Positions 46,636 to 54,911 of a stretch of DNA of 64,000 nt are shown piece by piece (the first letter of the stretch is position 1; each line of letters opens with the position of its first letter). Source of the stretch: JABMMZ01 sp964438995 (GTDB lineage: Bacteria > Bacteroidota > Bacteroidia > NS11-12g > UBA955). The DNA lies in NCBI GenBank assembly GCA_964438995.1, contig CAYTMQ010000012.1, positions 1-64,000 on the forward strand. Direction: 5' to 3'. The notes under the pieces were generated by a model. It saw nothing but the letters and a program-made list of their open reading frames with translations. It did no database searches and was not told the origin of the DNA. Made by a program: the position numbers and the translations under genes.

Positions 46636-48762
46636 CTACTTTAGTTGAACACTTATTACCTGTGACCAGTCTGCGCACTTCAATTGAACAAAATAGGCAC
46701 CTGGTGCCGCATTCAATTGTATGTCTTCAGCCTTAAATGTGTCAAACAATTTGGTAAATACTACCCTTCCATTAATATCTAAAACACTTAATTCCAAACC
46801 GCTTACTGCCTCATCTAATTGAACCATGAAATTGCCATTACTTGGATTTGGATACACTTTGATTAGATTGGCTTTTGCAAACGATTGTACTCCTACCGTA
46901 CTTACATAGTAACATCCAGAAGTATCACTACAACCCGAATCGCTTACAACAACAGCGTAGTTGCCAATAGCAGTTGCGGTATACACTTTAGAGTTAGCAC
47001 CAGAAATAACACCATAACTTGGGCATGTTACCCATTGATAGCTGCCTACATTCGACGCTGAAGTCAATACCTTGCCGTTCTGACTTACTCCTGCATTTAT
47101 GACTGGAACTGTTAATGTAATTGTAACAACACTATCACAACCTACAGCATTGGTTAGCGTATCTTTATAAATACCCGATTTTGTAAACCTTCTTTTCTTT
47201 CCAGAACTTGTATACGGTCCACATGACACTACACTCATCGCAGAATTTGACGGCTGCAAAATCGTAACATCATACGTTACAAAACTATCACAAAAAGACA
47301 TATTTGGTAATGTATCCTTATATACGCCAGTTGCAGTATAGGTACGTCTTAAATCTGGTGTTGTATAAGACTTGCATGCTGTTACTTTATTGTATGCAGA
47401 AGAATTTAAAATATTTACCTTCACAGTTATAAAACTATCACAACCTTTTACCGTTTTGATGGTGTCTCCGTAAACACCGTTGGTATAGAATTTCTTTTTG
47501 CCACTCGGACTGGTGACAAATGAGCAACCACTCAATGAGACGTTGCCATTTCCTGGATGATGCACGGTCAATCGAATATCAATAACACTGTCGCAACCTC
47601 TATAATTGACTAAGGTATCAAAATAATTGCCCGTCAAAGTATAGCTTCGCTTATTACTTGGAACAGTATACGACTTGCAAACTACTGGGAATATGGTATC
47701 TCTTCCGCCTCCTACACTTAATGTAATAGTTATCACACTATCACAACCAGCTTTGTTCTTTATCTTGTCGGTAAACACGCCTGAAGTCCTGAAAATATAG
47801 TTTTTACTCGGACTGATAAAACTGTCACACACCGATACTTTCATGCTACTGGTAGTAGTTTTCTTTACAGTTAAATATATTTTTATTGCACTGTCACATC
47901 CATAAAAATACGTTGGAATGGTATCGTTATATATGCCTGAAGTTGTCCATGTAAAACGCTTAGAAGGACTAACATATCTGTCACATACAACAACAGTATC
48001 ATTGACATTGGTTACAGCTTTCTTAAAATTAGTGCCCTTTATCCAATTTGATGAACTACCTGTTAAGGCAAAATTTGTCAGTGTTCCATTGTTGTTGTAA
48101 CCACTATAATCGGTTAACTTTTTAATGGTTGGATTACTCTGACTGGCTTTACCTTGATTGAATTTATAATAAGCTCTTAAGCCAGAAATTTGAGAACACA
48201 ATTCATCAAATCTACCTGCGGCTATCGCTGCTGGTGTCTTACAAACACTCCAAATTTTCACTTCATCTATCTGTCCTTGGTACCAACGTCCATAAGTGAC
48301 ATGCCCTCCTATCCACAGATTGTTATTTGGTGTTTTACTCACACTACCTGTCCATGCTAACGAATCAACACACGTACCGTTGAGATATACACGCATCATC
48401 GAACCATCAAATGTTCCAGCAATATGATACCAAGTATTTGTATTCATCAATGCTGCGGTTGTTATTTCGTGCCAAGACCCATCGCCTAAAGCAAAATTTA
48501 ATTTACCACCAGCGCCTACTCTTAACATATAGCCATAGTTACTGGTATTGTACTCTTTGCAAATCACATTTCCTTCATATGCATTGGTCCTCCACGCAGT
48601 GGCGTATATCCACGCCTCGAGAGTAATGGCTTTACCCGACACTTGCAATGATGTGTCGTTACCGCAATCAACATAATCATTTGCACCATCAAAATCGAGT
48701 GTATTCTTCGCAAAAACCGAGATAGAAATAGTGCATAAAAATAAGAGTAATAGTTGTTTCAT
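46636..48762 (-). CDS. T9SS-exported LamG protein with GCDS repeats (708 aa)
   Basis: After a signal peptide (about 18 residues, ends VFAK) comes a LamG/concanavalin-like domain (about 20-190: GANDYVDCGND, ITLEAWIYATAW, WYHIAGTFDGSMMRVYLNG, NNLWIGGHV). Six repeats of about 45 residues follow, each opening with a Cys (VCDSF-, VVCKSY-like) and closing GCDSVITITLTV. They are the same repeat type as in the 1255-residue cargo. The T9SS sorting domain ends it (VYPNPSNGNFMVQL to GAYFVQLK). LamG domains commonly bind glycans, so a surface adhesin is plausible. It is monocistronic. Confidence 0.9.
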   Translation of the reverse strand: MKQLLLLFLCTISISVFAKNTLDFDGANDYVDCGNDTSLQVSGKAITLEAWIYATAWRTNAYEGNVICKEYNTSNYGYMLRVGAGGKLNFALGDGSWHEITTAALMNTNTWYHIAGTFDGSMMRVYLNGTCVDSLAWTGSVSKTPNNNLWIGGHVTYGRWYQGQIDEVKIWSVCKTPAAIAAGRFDELCSQISGLRAYYKFNQGKASQSNPTIKKLTDYSGYNNNGTLTNFALTGSSSNWIKGTNFKKAVTNVNDTVVVCDRYVSPSKRFTWTTSGIYNDTIPTYFYGCDSAIKIYLTVKKTTTSSMKVSVCDSFISPSKNYIFRTSGVFTDKIKNKAGCDSVITITLSVGGGRDTIFPVVCKSYTVPSNKRSYTLTGNYFDTLVNYRGCDSVIDIRLTVHHPGNGNVSLSGCSFVTSPSGKKKFYTNGVYGDTIKTVKGCDSFITVKVNILNSSAYNKVTACKSYTTPDLRRTYTATGVYKDTLPNMSFCDSFVTYDVTILQPSNSAMSVVSCGPYTSSGKKRRFTKSGIYKDTLTNAVGCDSVVTITLTVPVINAGVSQNGKVLTSASNVGSYQWVTCPSYGVISGANSKVYTATAIGNYAVVVSDSGCSDTSGCYYVSTVGVQSFAKANLIKVYPNPSNGNFMVQLDEAVSGLELSVLDINGRVVFTKLFDTFKAEDIQLNAAPGAYFVQLKCADWSQVISVQLK

Positions 48763-48787
48763 AAATGTAGCGTGTTTTGTTGAAATT

Positions 48788-48795
48788 CAAATTTA
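48788..48795 (-). promoter_or_regulatory. -7 promoter box of the LamG cargo gene
   Basis: TAAATTTG on the minus strand lies 25 nt before the ATG at 48762. Confidence 0.6.
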
Positions 48796-48887
48796 ACAAT
48801 ATTCTTCAGATATAAAAAAATAATAAACCCTTCAACATATAATTCCTATACAATCAATGTCTTACAAGGAATAATTGAAACAAAAAA

Positions 48888-48908
48888 ATTGCTAAAATCT
48901 TTGGCAAT
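48888..48908. promoter_or_regulatory. Possible operator upstream of umuD
   Basis: ATTGC and GCAAT form an inverted repeat with an 11-nt spacer, about 31 nt upstream of the -7 box. It might be a repressor site for the damage-response cassette; support is weak. Confidence 0.3.
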
Positions 48909-48938
48909 ACCTCTATTTTATCAGAGTTTCTTTTTATG

Positions 48939-48946
48939 TAATTTTG
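48939..48946 (+). promoter_or_regulatory. -7 promoter box of the umuDC-SRAP operon
   Basis: TAATTTTG lies 7 nt before the umuD ATG, so the leader is only a few nucleotides or absent. No good -33 box is at the usual distance, which fits an inducible promoter. Confidence 0.55.
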
Positions 48947-48953
48947 TTTACGC

Positions 48954-49406
48954 ATGAGTCCAATAATCCTACACAATTCTAAAAACCTTGAAATCTATTC
49001 TGCAGAAACAGATTCAGAATTAGAACTGCCGTACATCTCCACAGGTATCAGTGCTGGATTCCCTTCTCCTGCATTAGACTTTGTCGACTTAAGCATCGAC
49101 CTCAATAGACACTTAATCAAACATCCATCTTCTACTTTTTATGGAAGGGTTAAAGGTGAGTCTATGAAAGATGCCGGAATCTACGATGGAGATCTTCTCG
49201 TAATAGATAAAAGTTTGGAGCCTGGTGACGATAAAATTGCAGTCTGTTATATCGATGGTGAGTTCACTTTAAAACGCATCAAATTAGATAAAAACTGTTG
49301 CTGGTTAATGCCTGCTAACGACAAGTACAAACCCATTCGTGTCACTGAAGAAAATGATTTTATGATTTGGGGCATCGTTACACATGTCATCAAAAAAATG
49401 AGCTGA
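48954..49406 (+). CDS. umuD: UmuD-like S24 autoprotease (150 aa)
   Basis: The order of elements is that of UmuD. A self-cleavage site Ala34-Gly35 lies in ISAGFPSPALDFVD (E. coli UmuD cuts the equivalent Cys-Gly in GFPSPAADY). The nucleophile is Ser70 in GESMKDAGI and the general base Lys107 in GEFTLKRI. No DNA-binding domain is present, so it is not LexA. After RecA-stimulated self-cleavage it should activate the co-encoded polymerase. The last base of its TGA is the first base of the umuC ATG. Confidence 0.93.
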   Translation: MSPIILHNSKNLEIYSAETDSELELPYISTGISAGFPSPALDFVDLSIDLNRHLIKHPSSTFYGRVKGESMKDAGIYDGDLLVIDKSLEPGDDKIAVCYIDGEFTLKRIKLDKNCCWLMPANDKYKPIRVTEENDFMIWGIVTHVIKKMS

Positions 49407-50665
49407 TGTACGCACTTGTAGATTGCAATAACTTCTATGTGTCTTGCGAAAGGGTATTTCGCCCCGACCTCAATGGGCATCCAGTAGTAGTTTTATCCAA
49501 CAATGATGGGTGCGCCATTTCTAGAAGCAATGAAGCTAAAGCATTAGGAATTCCAATGGGTGCCCCAGCATTTGAATATGAAAAACTTTTCAATCAACAC
49601 CAAGTAAAAGTATTCTCAGCCAACTTCGCTTTGTATGGCGACATGAGTCAGAGGGTCATGAACATCCTCTCTGAATTTTGTCCTGAACAAGAAATTTATA
49701 GCATAGATGAAGCCTTTCTAAATTTCTCAGGATTTGAAACATCAAAACTTCCAGAGCTGGCGAAAACCATCAGAAAAAAGGTACTGAAATGCACAGGTAT
49801 TCCTATCAGTATCGGGTTCGCACCAAGCAAAGCTCTGTCAAAAATTGCCAATAAGATTGCCAAAAAATTCCCTCACGAAACAGGTAACATTCACCTAATT
49901 GACAGTGAAGAAAAACGCATCAAAGCCTTAAAATGGACAGACATTGGTGATGTGTGGGGCATTGGTAGCGCCAACGCCAAAAAACTCCGTCAAATAAAAG
50001 TCAACTCAGCTTACCATTTTACACAACTCAATGATGACTATGTCAGAAAACAATTCACCATTGTAGGTCTTCGACTCAAACACGATTTATTAGGCATTCC
50101 TACTATACAAGCAGAAGAGGTAAAAAACAAAAAGAATATCGCCACTACCCGCTCTTTCGATGGTAATTTTACTGAACTGCACCAACTAGAAGAACGCATC
50201 TCTACCTTTGCTGTATCATGCGCAGAAAAATTGCGCAAGCAAAGCGATTGTTGCAATACCATGATGGTATTTATCCATACCAATGGTTTTAGAACTGACC
50301 TTCCGCAATACAGTAAAAACATCATCATTCAATTGCCCTACCCTACCAACTCTGGTATTGAATTGAGTAAGTTTGCTCTGGACGGGTTAAGAAAAATATT
50401 CAAAAAAGGTTTTAGCTACAAAAAAGCTGGCGTAATTGTGATGGATTTTAGTCCTCAATCTCAAGAACAACTGAACCTATTTTCCAATCGCAACCAAAAA
50501 CATATTCCATTGATGACGGCAGTTGACAAATTAAACAGTAAATTTGGACAGCAAAAATTGAGACTTGCTTCTCAGGCTCCAGGTAAAATCTGGAAAATGA
50601 AACAAGAACAATTATCGCCAAACTATACCACCAAACTTAGCGACATCATCACCATCAAAACATAA
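49406..50665 (+). CDS. umuC: UmuC-like Y-family DNA polymerase V catalytic subunit (419 aa)
   Basis: Translesion polymerase. The palm and fingers carry MYALVDCNNFYVSCERVF (metal-binding Asp6), VVLSNNDGCAISRSNEAKALG and the second catalytic pair in YSIDEAFLNF. The helix-hairpin-helix is near WGIGSANAKKLRQI and the little-finger domain near TRSFDGNFTELHQLEERI. I start it at ATG 49406, which overlaps the umuD stop by 1 nt and gives the standard N-terminus. A longer reading from 49367 adds 13 spurious residues. It overlaps the SRAP start by 1 nt as well. Confidence 0.95.
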   Translation: MYALVDCNNFYVSCERVFRPDLNGHPVVVLSNNDGCAISRSNEAKALGIPMGAPAFEYEKLFNQHQVKVFSANFALYGDMSQRVMNILSEFCPEQEIYSIDEAFLNFSGFETSKLPELAKTIRKKVLKCTGIPISIGFAPSKALSKIANKIAKKFPHETGNIHLIDSEEKRIKALKWTDIGDVWGIGSANAKKLRQIKVNSAYHFTQLNDDYVRKQFTIVGLRLKHDLLGIPTIQAEEVKNKKNIATTRSFDGNFTELHQLEERISTFAVSCAEKLRKQSDCCNTMMVFIHTNGFRTDLPQYSKNIIIQLPYPTNSGIELSKFALDGLRKIFKKGFSYKKAGVIVMDFSPQSQEQLNLFSNRNQKHIPLMTAVDKLNSKFGQQKLRLASQAPGKIWKMKQEQLSPNYTTKLSDIITIKT

Positions 50666-51267
50666 TGTGCTTTCACTCTAAACAAACGAAAAAAGCAGTA
50701 GAACTGGAACACCGTTTCAGAGCAAAATTCGAAAAACCTGAAGCTTACACCCCTTCAATTTTTAACGGATTTCAATTCCCCTTAACACCTGTTATTGCTA
50801 ACGACCAACCTGAAAGCATCAGAATGTTTCATTGGGGCTTGATTCCTCATTGGGCAAAAGACAAAGAGATTAGAAAAAACACCCTCAATGCCAGAATTGA
50901 AACCATCAAAGAAAAACCAAGTTTCAGACATGTTGTATCTCAGAGATGCCTAGTACTTGTGAATGGTTTTTACGAGTGGCAATGGCTTGATCCAGCCGGG
51001 AAGAAAAAACAAAAATATGAAATTGGCATTGACAATGAAGAAGCCTTCGCTTTAGGTGGTATCTGGAGCAACTGGGTAGATACCGAAACAGGCGAACTGT
51101 TGCACACCTATGCCATACTTACAAAAGAAGCTACTGGTATCATGACTGAGATACACAATAGCAAAAACAGAATGCCATTAATTATACCACACGATCAAGA
51201 AAAGACTTGGTTAAACAACGAAATTGACACAGTTCACGACACCATTTTACATGCAGAAAAAATCTAG
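50665..51267 (+). CDS. SRAP (HMCES/YedK-like) abasic-site protein (200 aa)
   Basis: All known active-site residues are in place: Cys2 right after the initiator Met (forms a thiazolidine with abasic DNA), N75/R77/E79 in NARIET, E104 in GFYEWQW and H164 in IHNSKNRMPLII. The protein therefore should form and resolve covalent links to abasic sites in single-stranded DNA. The ATG overlaps the umuC stop by 1 nt, so it is produced with the polymerase. Operon association of SRAP with SOS genes is known in bacteria. Confidence 0.94.
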   Translation: MCFHSKQTKKAVELEHRFRAKFEKPEAYTPSIFNGFQFPLTPVIANDQPESIRMFHWGLIPHWAKDKEIRKNTLNARIETIKEKPSFRHVVSQRCLVLVNGFYEWQWLDPAGKKKQKYEIGIDNEEAFALGGIWSNWVDTETGELLHTYAILTKEATGIMTEIHNSKNRMPLIIPHDQEKTWLNNEIDTVHDTILHAEKI

Positions 51268-51634
51268 TTCATTAGCAATTATCATTATTGTGTTTTTGTA
51301 TAGCGCATGCACACAAAACATCAAAGTTAGCACTCAAACACCGATTTGTGGCAAAGACACCATGTATGAAAACATCAAAGTATTTATACAAGAAAATTCA
51401 GGTATAGACAGCATTCTTGTCAACCAAATACAGAAAAGAAAACTTATCAATCCATCAATTGGGCTCGACTACGATATACAAATCCAGGAAGGTGATTCAC
51501 TAACCATTTGCTTCGGCAATGTAAGAAAAACACTTAAAGATTTTAACCATAAATACCCAAATTGCATTATTGAACGTCTAAGTTCTGCTCAATTAAATGT
51601 TGCATATAAATGCGAAATATTAATTTGGGATTAA
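51251..51634 (+). CDS. Small lipoprotein at the end of the SOS cassette (127 aa)
   Basis: I start it at ATG 51251, which begins a lipoprotein signal (MQKKSSSLAIIIIVFLYSAC) with lipobox YSAC and Cys20. The longer reading from 51224 adds nine residues before the signal. It overlaps the SRAP gene by 17 nt. The mature part (VFIQENSGIDSILVNQIQKRK) is of unknown family and contains two more cysteines. A role in the damage response is inferred from position only. Confidence 0.7.
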   Translation: MQKKSSSLAIIIIVFLYSACTQNIKVSTQTPICGKDTMYENIKVFIQENSGIDSILVNQIQKRKLINPSIGLDYDIQIQEGDSLTICFGNVRKTLKDFNHKYPNCIIERLSSAQLNVAYKCEILIWD

Positions 51635-51663
51635 TGCGCGACTTTAGGCAACACAACCATTAG

Positions 51664-51709
51664 ATAAAAAACATCCCCGCCCGGAGTATACGAACCGGAA
51701 CGGGGACAT
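51664..51709 (-). terminator. Intrinsic terminator of the outer-membrane protein gene
   Basis: A GC-rich stem with arms CCCCG-tt-CCGG and CCGG-g-CGGGG is followed by TTTTTT on the minus strand. It serves the gene ending at 51788 and sits between convergent genes. Confidence 0.88.
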
Positions 51710-51787
51710 TCAGTTTTTTGGTCAACTTACTTGACCAATGTTTCACACTTTTTTTGTTGATTTATTAGTGTTTACACACACAAAATA

Positions 51788-52513
51788 TCAGAAGTTTACT
51801 GTCATGTTAACACCAGACTGTAAACTGTTTTTAGCGTATTGAGTTGTAGCGCTGATGCGACAAGAACCTACTAGCGCTGAGAAACCCAGCTTAGGTTGAT
51901 TGTGCGCTACACCAATTTGGAATAAGATACTTTCTCCTAGTTTTTTGTAAGCCATTGCTGTTACTAGGACTTTAGATTTGAAAGCGTATGTTTCGAATTG
52001 CAATGCCGAAGACCTGTTGTAGACATTATATCCAACTCTAGCACCGTACTGAGGTTTTTTATCAGAAGATGGAGCGTATACATCGTTGTTTAACATTGTT
52101 GCTGCTCCAGCGCTAAAATAGCCTTTTACTTGACCAAAGAATAAAAAGTTGGCTCTGCATTGGAGACCGTGAGCGTAGCCAGCAGACACCAAAGTGGTTC
52201 TACTGATACCATCAAATTCGGCTTTACCTTGTAAAAAAACAGGGCGATGCATACTAACCTCACTAAATCCTCCACGGTTATTCACCATGATCATCGCTTC
52301 AGCACTCATTCTCATTTTGTCGAGCATGCTGCTGTGGTTGATTGGTGCTGCATCAGGTACTGCCTGATTTTGAGTAGATGTTGTTGCGAAGTACCCAGCG
52401 TTTAAGCGAAATATCGCATGATTTGCCCCAAAATTGTTGCGCATTTTAGGACTGTAATATCCGTAAGCGTTAACACTTACGAAGATTACCAATAAGTTGA
52501 GTAGATGTTTCAT
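51788..52513 (-). CDS. Probable outer-membrane beta-barrel protein (241 aa)
   Basis: I start it at ATG 52513, which begins a signal peptide (MKHLLNLLVIFVSVNAYG). The longer reading to 52678 has no export signal. The mature part consists of alternating strands (FLQGKAEFDGISRTTLVSAG, QCRANFLFFGQVKGYFSAG, SALQFETYAFKSKVLVTAMAY) and ends QSGVNMTVNF with a C-terminal Phe. This suits a 10-12-strand barrel. It superficially resembles PorP/SprF proteins but lacks their conserved N-terminal motif, so I do not assign that. The leader is long and A/C-rich, and a small ORF lies upstream on the same strand. Confidence 0.75.
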   Translation of the reverse strand: MKHLLNLLVIFVSVNAYGYYSPKMRNNFGANHAIFRLNAGYFATTSTQNQAVPDAAPINHSSMLDKMRMSAEAMIMVNNRGGFSEVSMHRPVFLQGKAEFDGISRTTLVSAGYAHGLQCRANFLFFGQVKGYFSAGAATMLNNDVYAPSSDKKPQYGARVGYNVYNRSSALQFETYAFKSKVLVTAMAYKKLGESILFQIGVAHNQPKLGFSALVGSCRISATTQYAKNSLQSGVNMTVNF

Positions 52514-52707
52514 TGTGCGTTTGTGATTTCCAAATTGTTTGCATGTTTGTGTAAATTTTAGTGTTGACGTAGCGTAGTTTTGGTGTGTTTTGTGTTTGTG
52601 TTGCGTAGTTTTTGTTGCGTATCCGACATGAGTAACAGCCAATAATTGGTTGCGTATTGAACACAAGTGTCCAAACAATTAATCGCTAAATACCACTGTC
52701 GTAGTTT
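52514..52707 (-). other. Guanine-poor leader region of the barrel gene
   Basis: On the minus strand the last 110 nt before the ATG are nearly free of G and rich in A and C (repeated ACACAAA and AACTACGC words). That is typical of an unstructured translated leader. No gene is visible. Confidence 0.5.
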
Positions 52708-52857
52708 CTAGAATGGTTTGCGAAAAAAACGTTGTACTCGGCCTAATAGACCCAATAATACGAGGAAAGTAAAATTTCTGTAGTTGATTTTAGACTTTTG
52801 AGCAGTTCTGTTTTGCTCTAATGGCATTGCCATGGTTTTTGTTAATGTGTGTGTCAT
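52708..52857 (-). CDS. Small ORF of 49 aa upstream of the barrel gene
   Basis: ATG at 52857 to TAG at 52708 encodes a basic, partly hydrophobic peptide: MTHTLTKTMAMPLEQNRTAQ, then a hydrophobic core FTFLVLLGLLG and the basic tail RVQRFFRKPF. A perfect -7 box TATCTTTG lies 78 nt upstream, and the barrel gene follows on the same strand. It could be a membrane-associated small protein or an upstream regulatory ORF. Conservation is needed to confirm it. Confidence 0.5.
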   Translation of the reverse strand: MTHTLTKTMAMPLEQNRTAQKSKINYRNFTFLVLLGLLGRVQRFFRKPF

Positions 52858-52935
52858 TTTGTGTATGTTATGTGTAAATCCTCACTTGATTTGAGTATTT
52901 TTACTTTTGAGTAGAAATACCTAATCGTCTGGAAG

Positions 52936-52943
52936 CAAAGATA
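52936..52943 (-). promoter_or_regulatory. -7 promoter box upstream of the small ORF and barrel gene
   Basis: TATCTTTG on the minus strand, with TTG 16 nt further upstream. It is the best promoter candidate for the small ORF and the barrel gene. Confidence 0.6.
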
Positions 52944-53288
52944 TTTTATTATCAATTTACAATGCAAGATATTTTTTTAAAAAAAATCGCATTCATTCAT
53001 ACGAATATGATATTCAACACATTAAAACCACTTTTTTCAACTTAATTTAGAAATTTAATGGGTTTTTTGTTTAATGATTTGTCAAATAACTAAGAGCGAC
53101 ATTAAACAAAAATTCAGTCAAAAAGTAAGTAAAAATACTTATTGACCAAAAACCCCTCAATTTGAGACATTTTTTATCAATTTGATAACATTTACACAAC
53201 TAAAATAAACTTTACGATTGATTATCTGCTCTTTAACACATTGAAGATTGATAGTATTACTATCTTTATCCAACATCATCAGCACCCC

Positions 53289-53367
53289 CAACCTTGTAAG
53301 GTTGAAATTAACTTCCACCCCAACCTTGTAAGGTTGAAATTTTCGCCAAACCAACCTTGTAAGGTTA
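53289..53367. repeat. Three copies of a 16-bp palindrome
   Basis: CAACCTTGTAAGGTTG occurs at 53289-53304 and 53321-53336, and CAACCTTGTAAGGTTA at 53352-53367. Start-to-start spacing is 32 and 31 nt, about three helical turns. The first two copies are followed by AAATT. Each is a perfect AACCTT-GT-AAGGTT dyad. It is too short and regular for a CRISPR array. It lies 3' of nadK. Confidence 0.85.
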
Positions 53368-53442
53368 GGACATACAAAGATATACGACAGACTTTTAATG
53401 CCTTTTACAGAATACCTATTATTTTATAAATTTTTAAATGGA

Positions 53443-54309
53443 TTAATTCCTGTTGTCCATTCCCCACAACATCTTGTTGCGCAAAGTTTTTAGGAATGAA
53501 TCGCCCTCGAATCTTAAAAGATTGATACCGAAATCGGCTTTTCTTATCGCAATTTGAACCGTTTGATCGATGGTAACACTTCTGCTGTCTAATGTCGCTA
53601 AGAAATGCTTGCTTCTCCCTTCAATCTCAAAACTTAGAACCTGATCGTCGGGAATAATGATGGGTCTCACATTCAAATTATGCGGTGCAATTGGTGTCAC
53701 CACCAAACTTGACGACTTAGGAAATAGTATTGGTCCGCCACAACTTAAAGAATACCCCGATGAACCAGTTGGTGTTGCGATGATCAATCCGTCAGCCCAA
53801 TAAGAATTCAGAGGTTCGCCATTTAGAAACGCATGTACAATGATCATACTACTGGTTTCTTTTTTGTGTAAGACAAAATCGTTCAATGCATAATTGAATC
53901 TAAACAAATCGGTGTTGCTCTCTAGTTGGAGTAACGAACGTTTGTCAATGCTATATGACCCGAGTTTCAACTCACTGAAGGCGTTTTTAAATCCATCTGT
54001 AGAAACATTGGCAAGAAAACCTAGTCTACCAGTATTAACACCTATGATTGGCACTTGCGAATCAGCAGTAATTTCAACAGCATCTAGAATGGTACCATCA
54101 CCACCAATACAAACCAAAAAATCAATGATTGGTTCGCGTTTACACAACAAATCGAACTCCGGTAACTGATAGGTTTTATTGATGTGTTCGGCCAATTGTT
54201 GATGCAACAAGACATCGACATTTTCAGATTGAAGAAAACGAATAATCTCTTCAATTAATTTAAGTTGCTTTGGCGTACTAATTACCTTGGCGTATAGACC
54301 AATTTTCAT
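53443..54309 (-). CDS. nadK: NAD kinase (288 aa)
   Basis: Phosphorylates NAD to NADP in the cytoplasm. The catalytic loop is GGDGT at 69-73 (FLVCIGGDGTILDAVE), followed by NTGRLGFLA (92-100), the central TPTGSSGYSLSCGGPILFP and the C-terminal ATLDSRSVTIDQTVQI. The length of 288 fits the bacterial family. It is monocistronic; the -7 box lies 34 nt upstream of the ATG. Confidence 0.96.
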   Translation of the reverse strand: MKIGLYAKVISTPKQLKLIEEIIRFLQSENVDVLLHQQLAEHINKTYQLPEFDLLCKREPIIDFLVCIGGDGTILDAVEITADSQVPIIGVNTGRLGFLANVSTDGFKNAFSELKLGSYSIDKRSLLQLESNTDLFRFNYALNDFVLHKKETSSMIIVHAFLNGEPLNSYWADGLIIATPTGSSGYSLSCGGPILFPKSSSLVVTPIAPHNLNVRPIIIPDDQVLSFEIEGRSKHFLATLDSRSVTIDQTVQIAIRKADFGINLLRFEGDSFLKTLRNKMLWGMDNRN

Positions 54310-54343
54310 TCTTTTGTATTAGATGATGAAATAAATTCAATTA

Positions 54344-54351
54344 CAAAGTTA
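54344..54351 (-). promoter_or_regulatory. -7 promoter box of nadK
   Basis: TAACTTTG on the minus strand, 34 nt before the ATG at 54309. Confidence 0.55.
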
Positions 54352-54411
54352 CCATTAATTAACCGAAATTAAAACAAGAGACAGCAGACCTATCAATAAA
54401 CAAGCATAAAA

Positions 54412-54436
54412 AAAGGTCCAAAAAAATTGGACCTTT
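54412..54436 (-). terminator. Intrinsic terminator of ndk
   Basis: AAAGGTCCAA/TTGGACCTTT, a perfect 10-bp stem with a 5-nt loop, is followed by a run of T on the minus strand, 22 nt after the stop. Confidence 0.9.
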
Positions 54437-54457
54437 AAATATAATAAGCTCTAAAAA

Positions 54458-54877
54458 CTAGAAACGTTCGAATTGAGAAAAGAAGTAATTACCTTCTATT
54501 GCTGCATTCTCATTGCTATCACTTCCGTGAATAGCGTTGGCATCAATGCTCTTTGCATATTTTTTGCGGATAGTACCTTCTTCAGCATTTGCTGGGTTGG
54601 TAGCACCAATTAACTTTCTAAAATCTTCAACTGCGTTGTCTTTTTCAAGTATTGCTGCAACGATAGGACCGCTAACCATGAAATCCACTAGATCTTTAAA
54701 GAAAGGACGTTCGCTGTGAACAGCATAAAAACCTTCAGCTTGAGGGCGGGTCAAATGGATATATTTCATAGCGATGATTTTGAATCCTGCATTTAGGATA
54801 TCGTCGATAATTTTACCTGTGTGCATATTTCCTACTGCATCAGGCTTGATCATTGTAAACGTTCTATTAGTGGTCAT
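54458..54877 (-). CDS. ndk: Nucleoside diphosphate kinase (139 aa)
   Basis: Transfers the gamma phosphate between nucleoside triphosphates and diphosphates through a phosphohistidine. The active-site motif NAIHGSD carries His117. The fold markers TFTMIKPDAV, HSERPFFKDLVDFMVSGP and GATNPANAEEGTIRKKY are all intact. Length is typical. It is a single-gene unit with a -7 box 26 nt upstream and a strong terminator. Confidence 0.97.
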   Translation of the reverse strand: MTTNRTFTMIKPDAVGNMHTGKIIDDILNAGFKIIAMKYIHLTRPQAEGFYAVHSERPFFKDLVDFMVSGPIVAAILEKDNAVEDFRKLIGATNPANAEEGTIRKKYAKSIDANAIHGSDSNENAAIEGNYFFSQFERF

Positions 54878-54903
54878 TTTAAATACTATTTTTTAACAGG
54901 GTG

Positions 54904-54911
54904 CAAAATTA
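54904..54911 (-). promoter_or_regulatory. -7 promoter box of ndk
   Basis: TAATTTTG on the minus strand, 26 nt before the ATG at 54877. Confidence 0.6.

Larger units (their letters stand above)
52858..53442. other. Intergenic region with promoter and palindromes
   Basis: Apart from the promoter at 52936-52943 and the triple palindrome at 53289-53367 this 585-nt region is AT-rich and carries no gene that I can support. The two overlapping ORFs at about 53157-53429 are read across the palindromes. Confidence 0.6.

Noticed and set aside
48954..49406. LexA repressor
   Set aside because: The S24 protease part is present but there is no N-terminal winged helix, and the partner is umuC.
51788..52513. 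PorP/SprF-family label for the barrel protein
   Set aside because: Barrel character is visible, but the conserved N-terminal PorP/SprF motif is absent.
52514..52678. 55-residue N-terminal extension of the barrel protein
   Set aside because: It is translated from a G-poor leader, has low-complexity His/Thr/Lys content and would hide the signal peptide.
53289..53367. Possible mini CRISPR array
   Set aside because: The repeat is only 16 bp, perfectly palindromic, with spacers of 15-16 bp, and no cas gene is nearby.
53157..53429. Two overlapping small ORFs (65 and 62 codons) on opposite strands
   Set aside because: Both are created by the palindrome copies; neither has a promoter box or coding-like composition.
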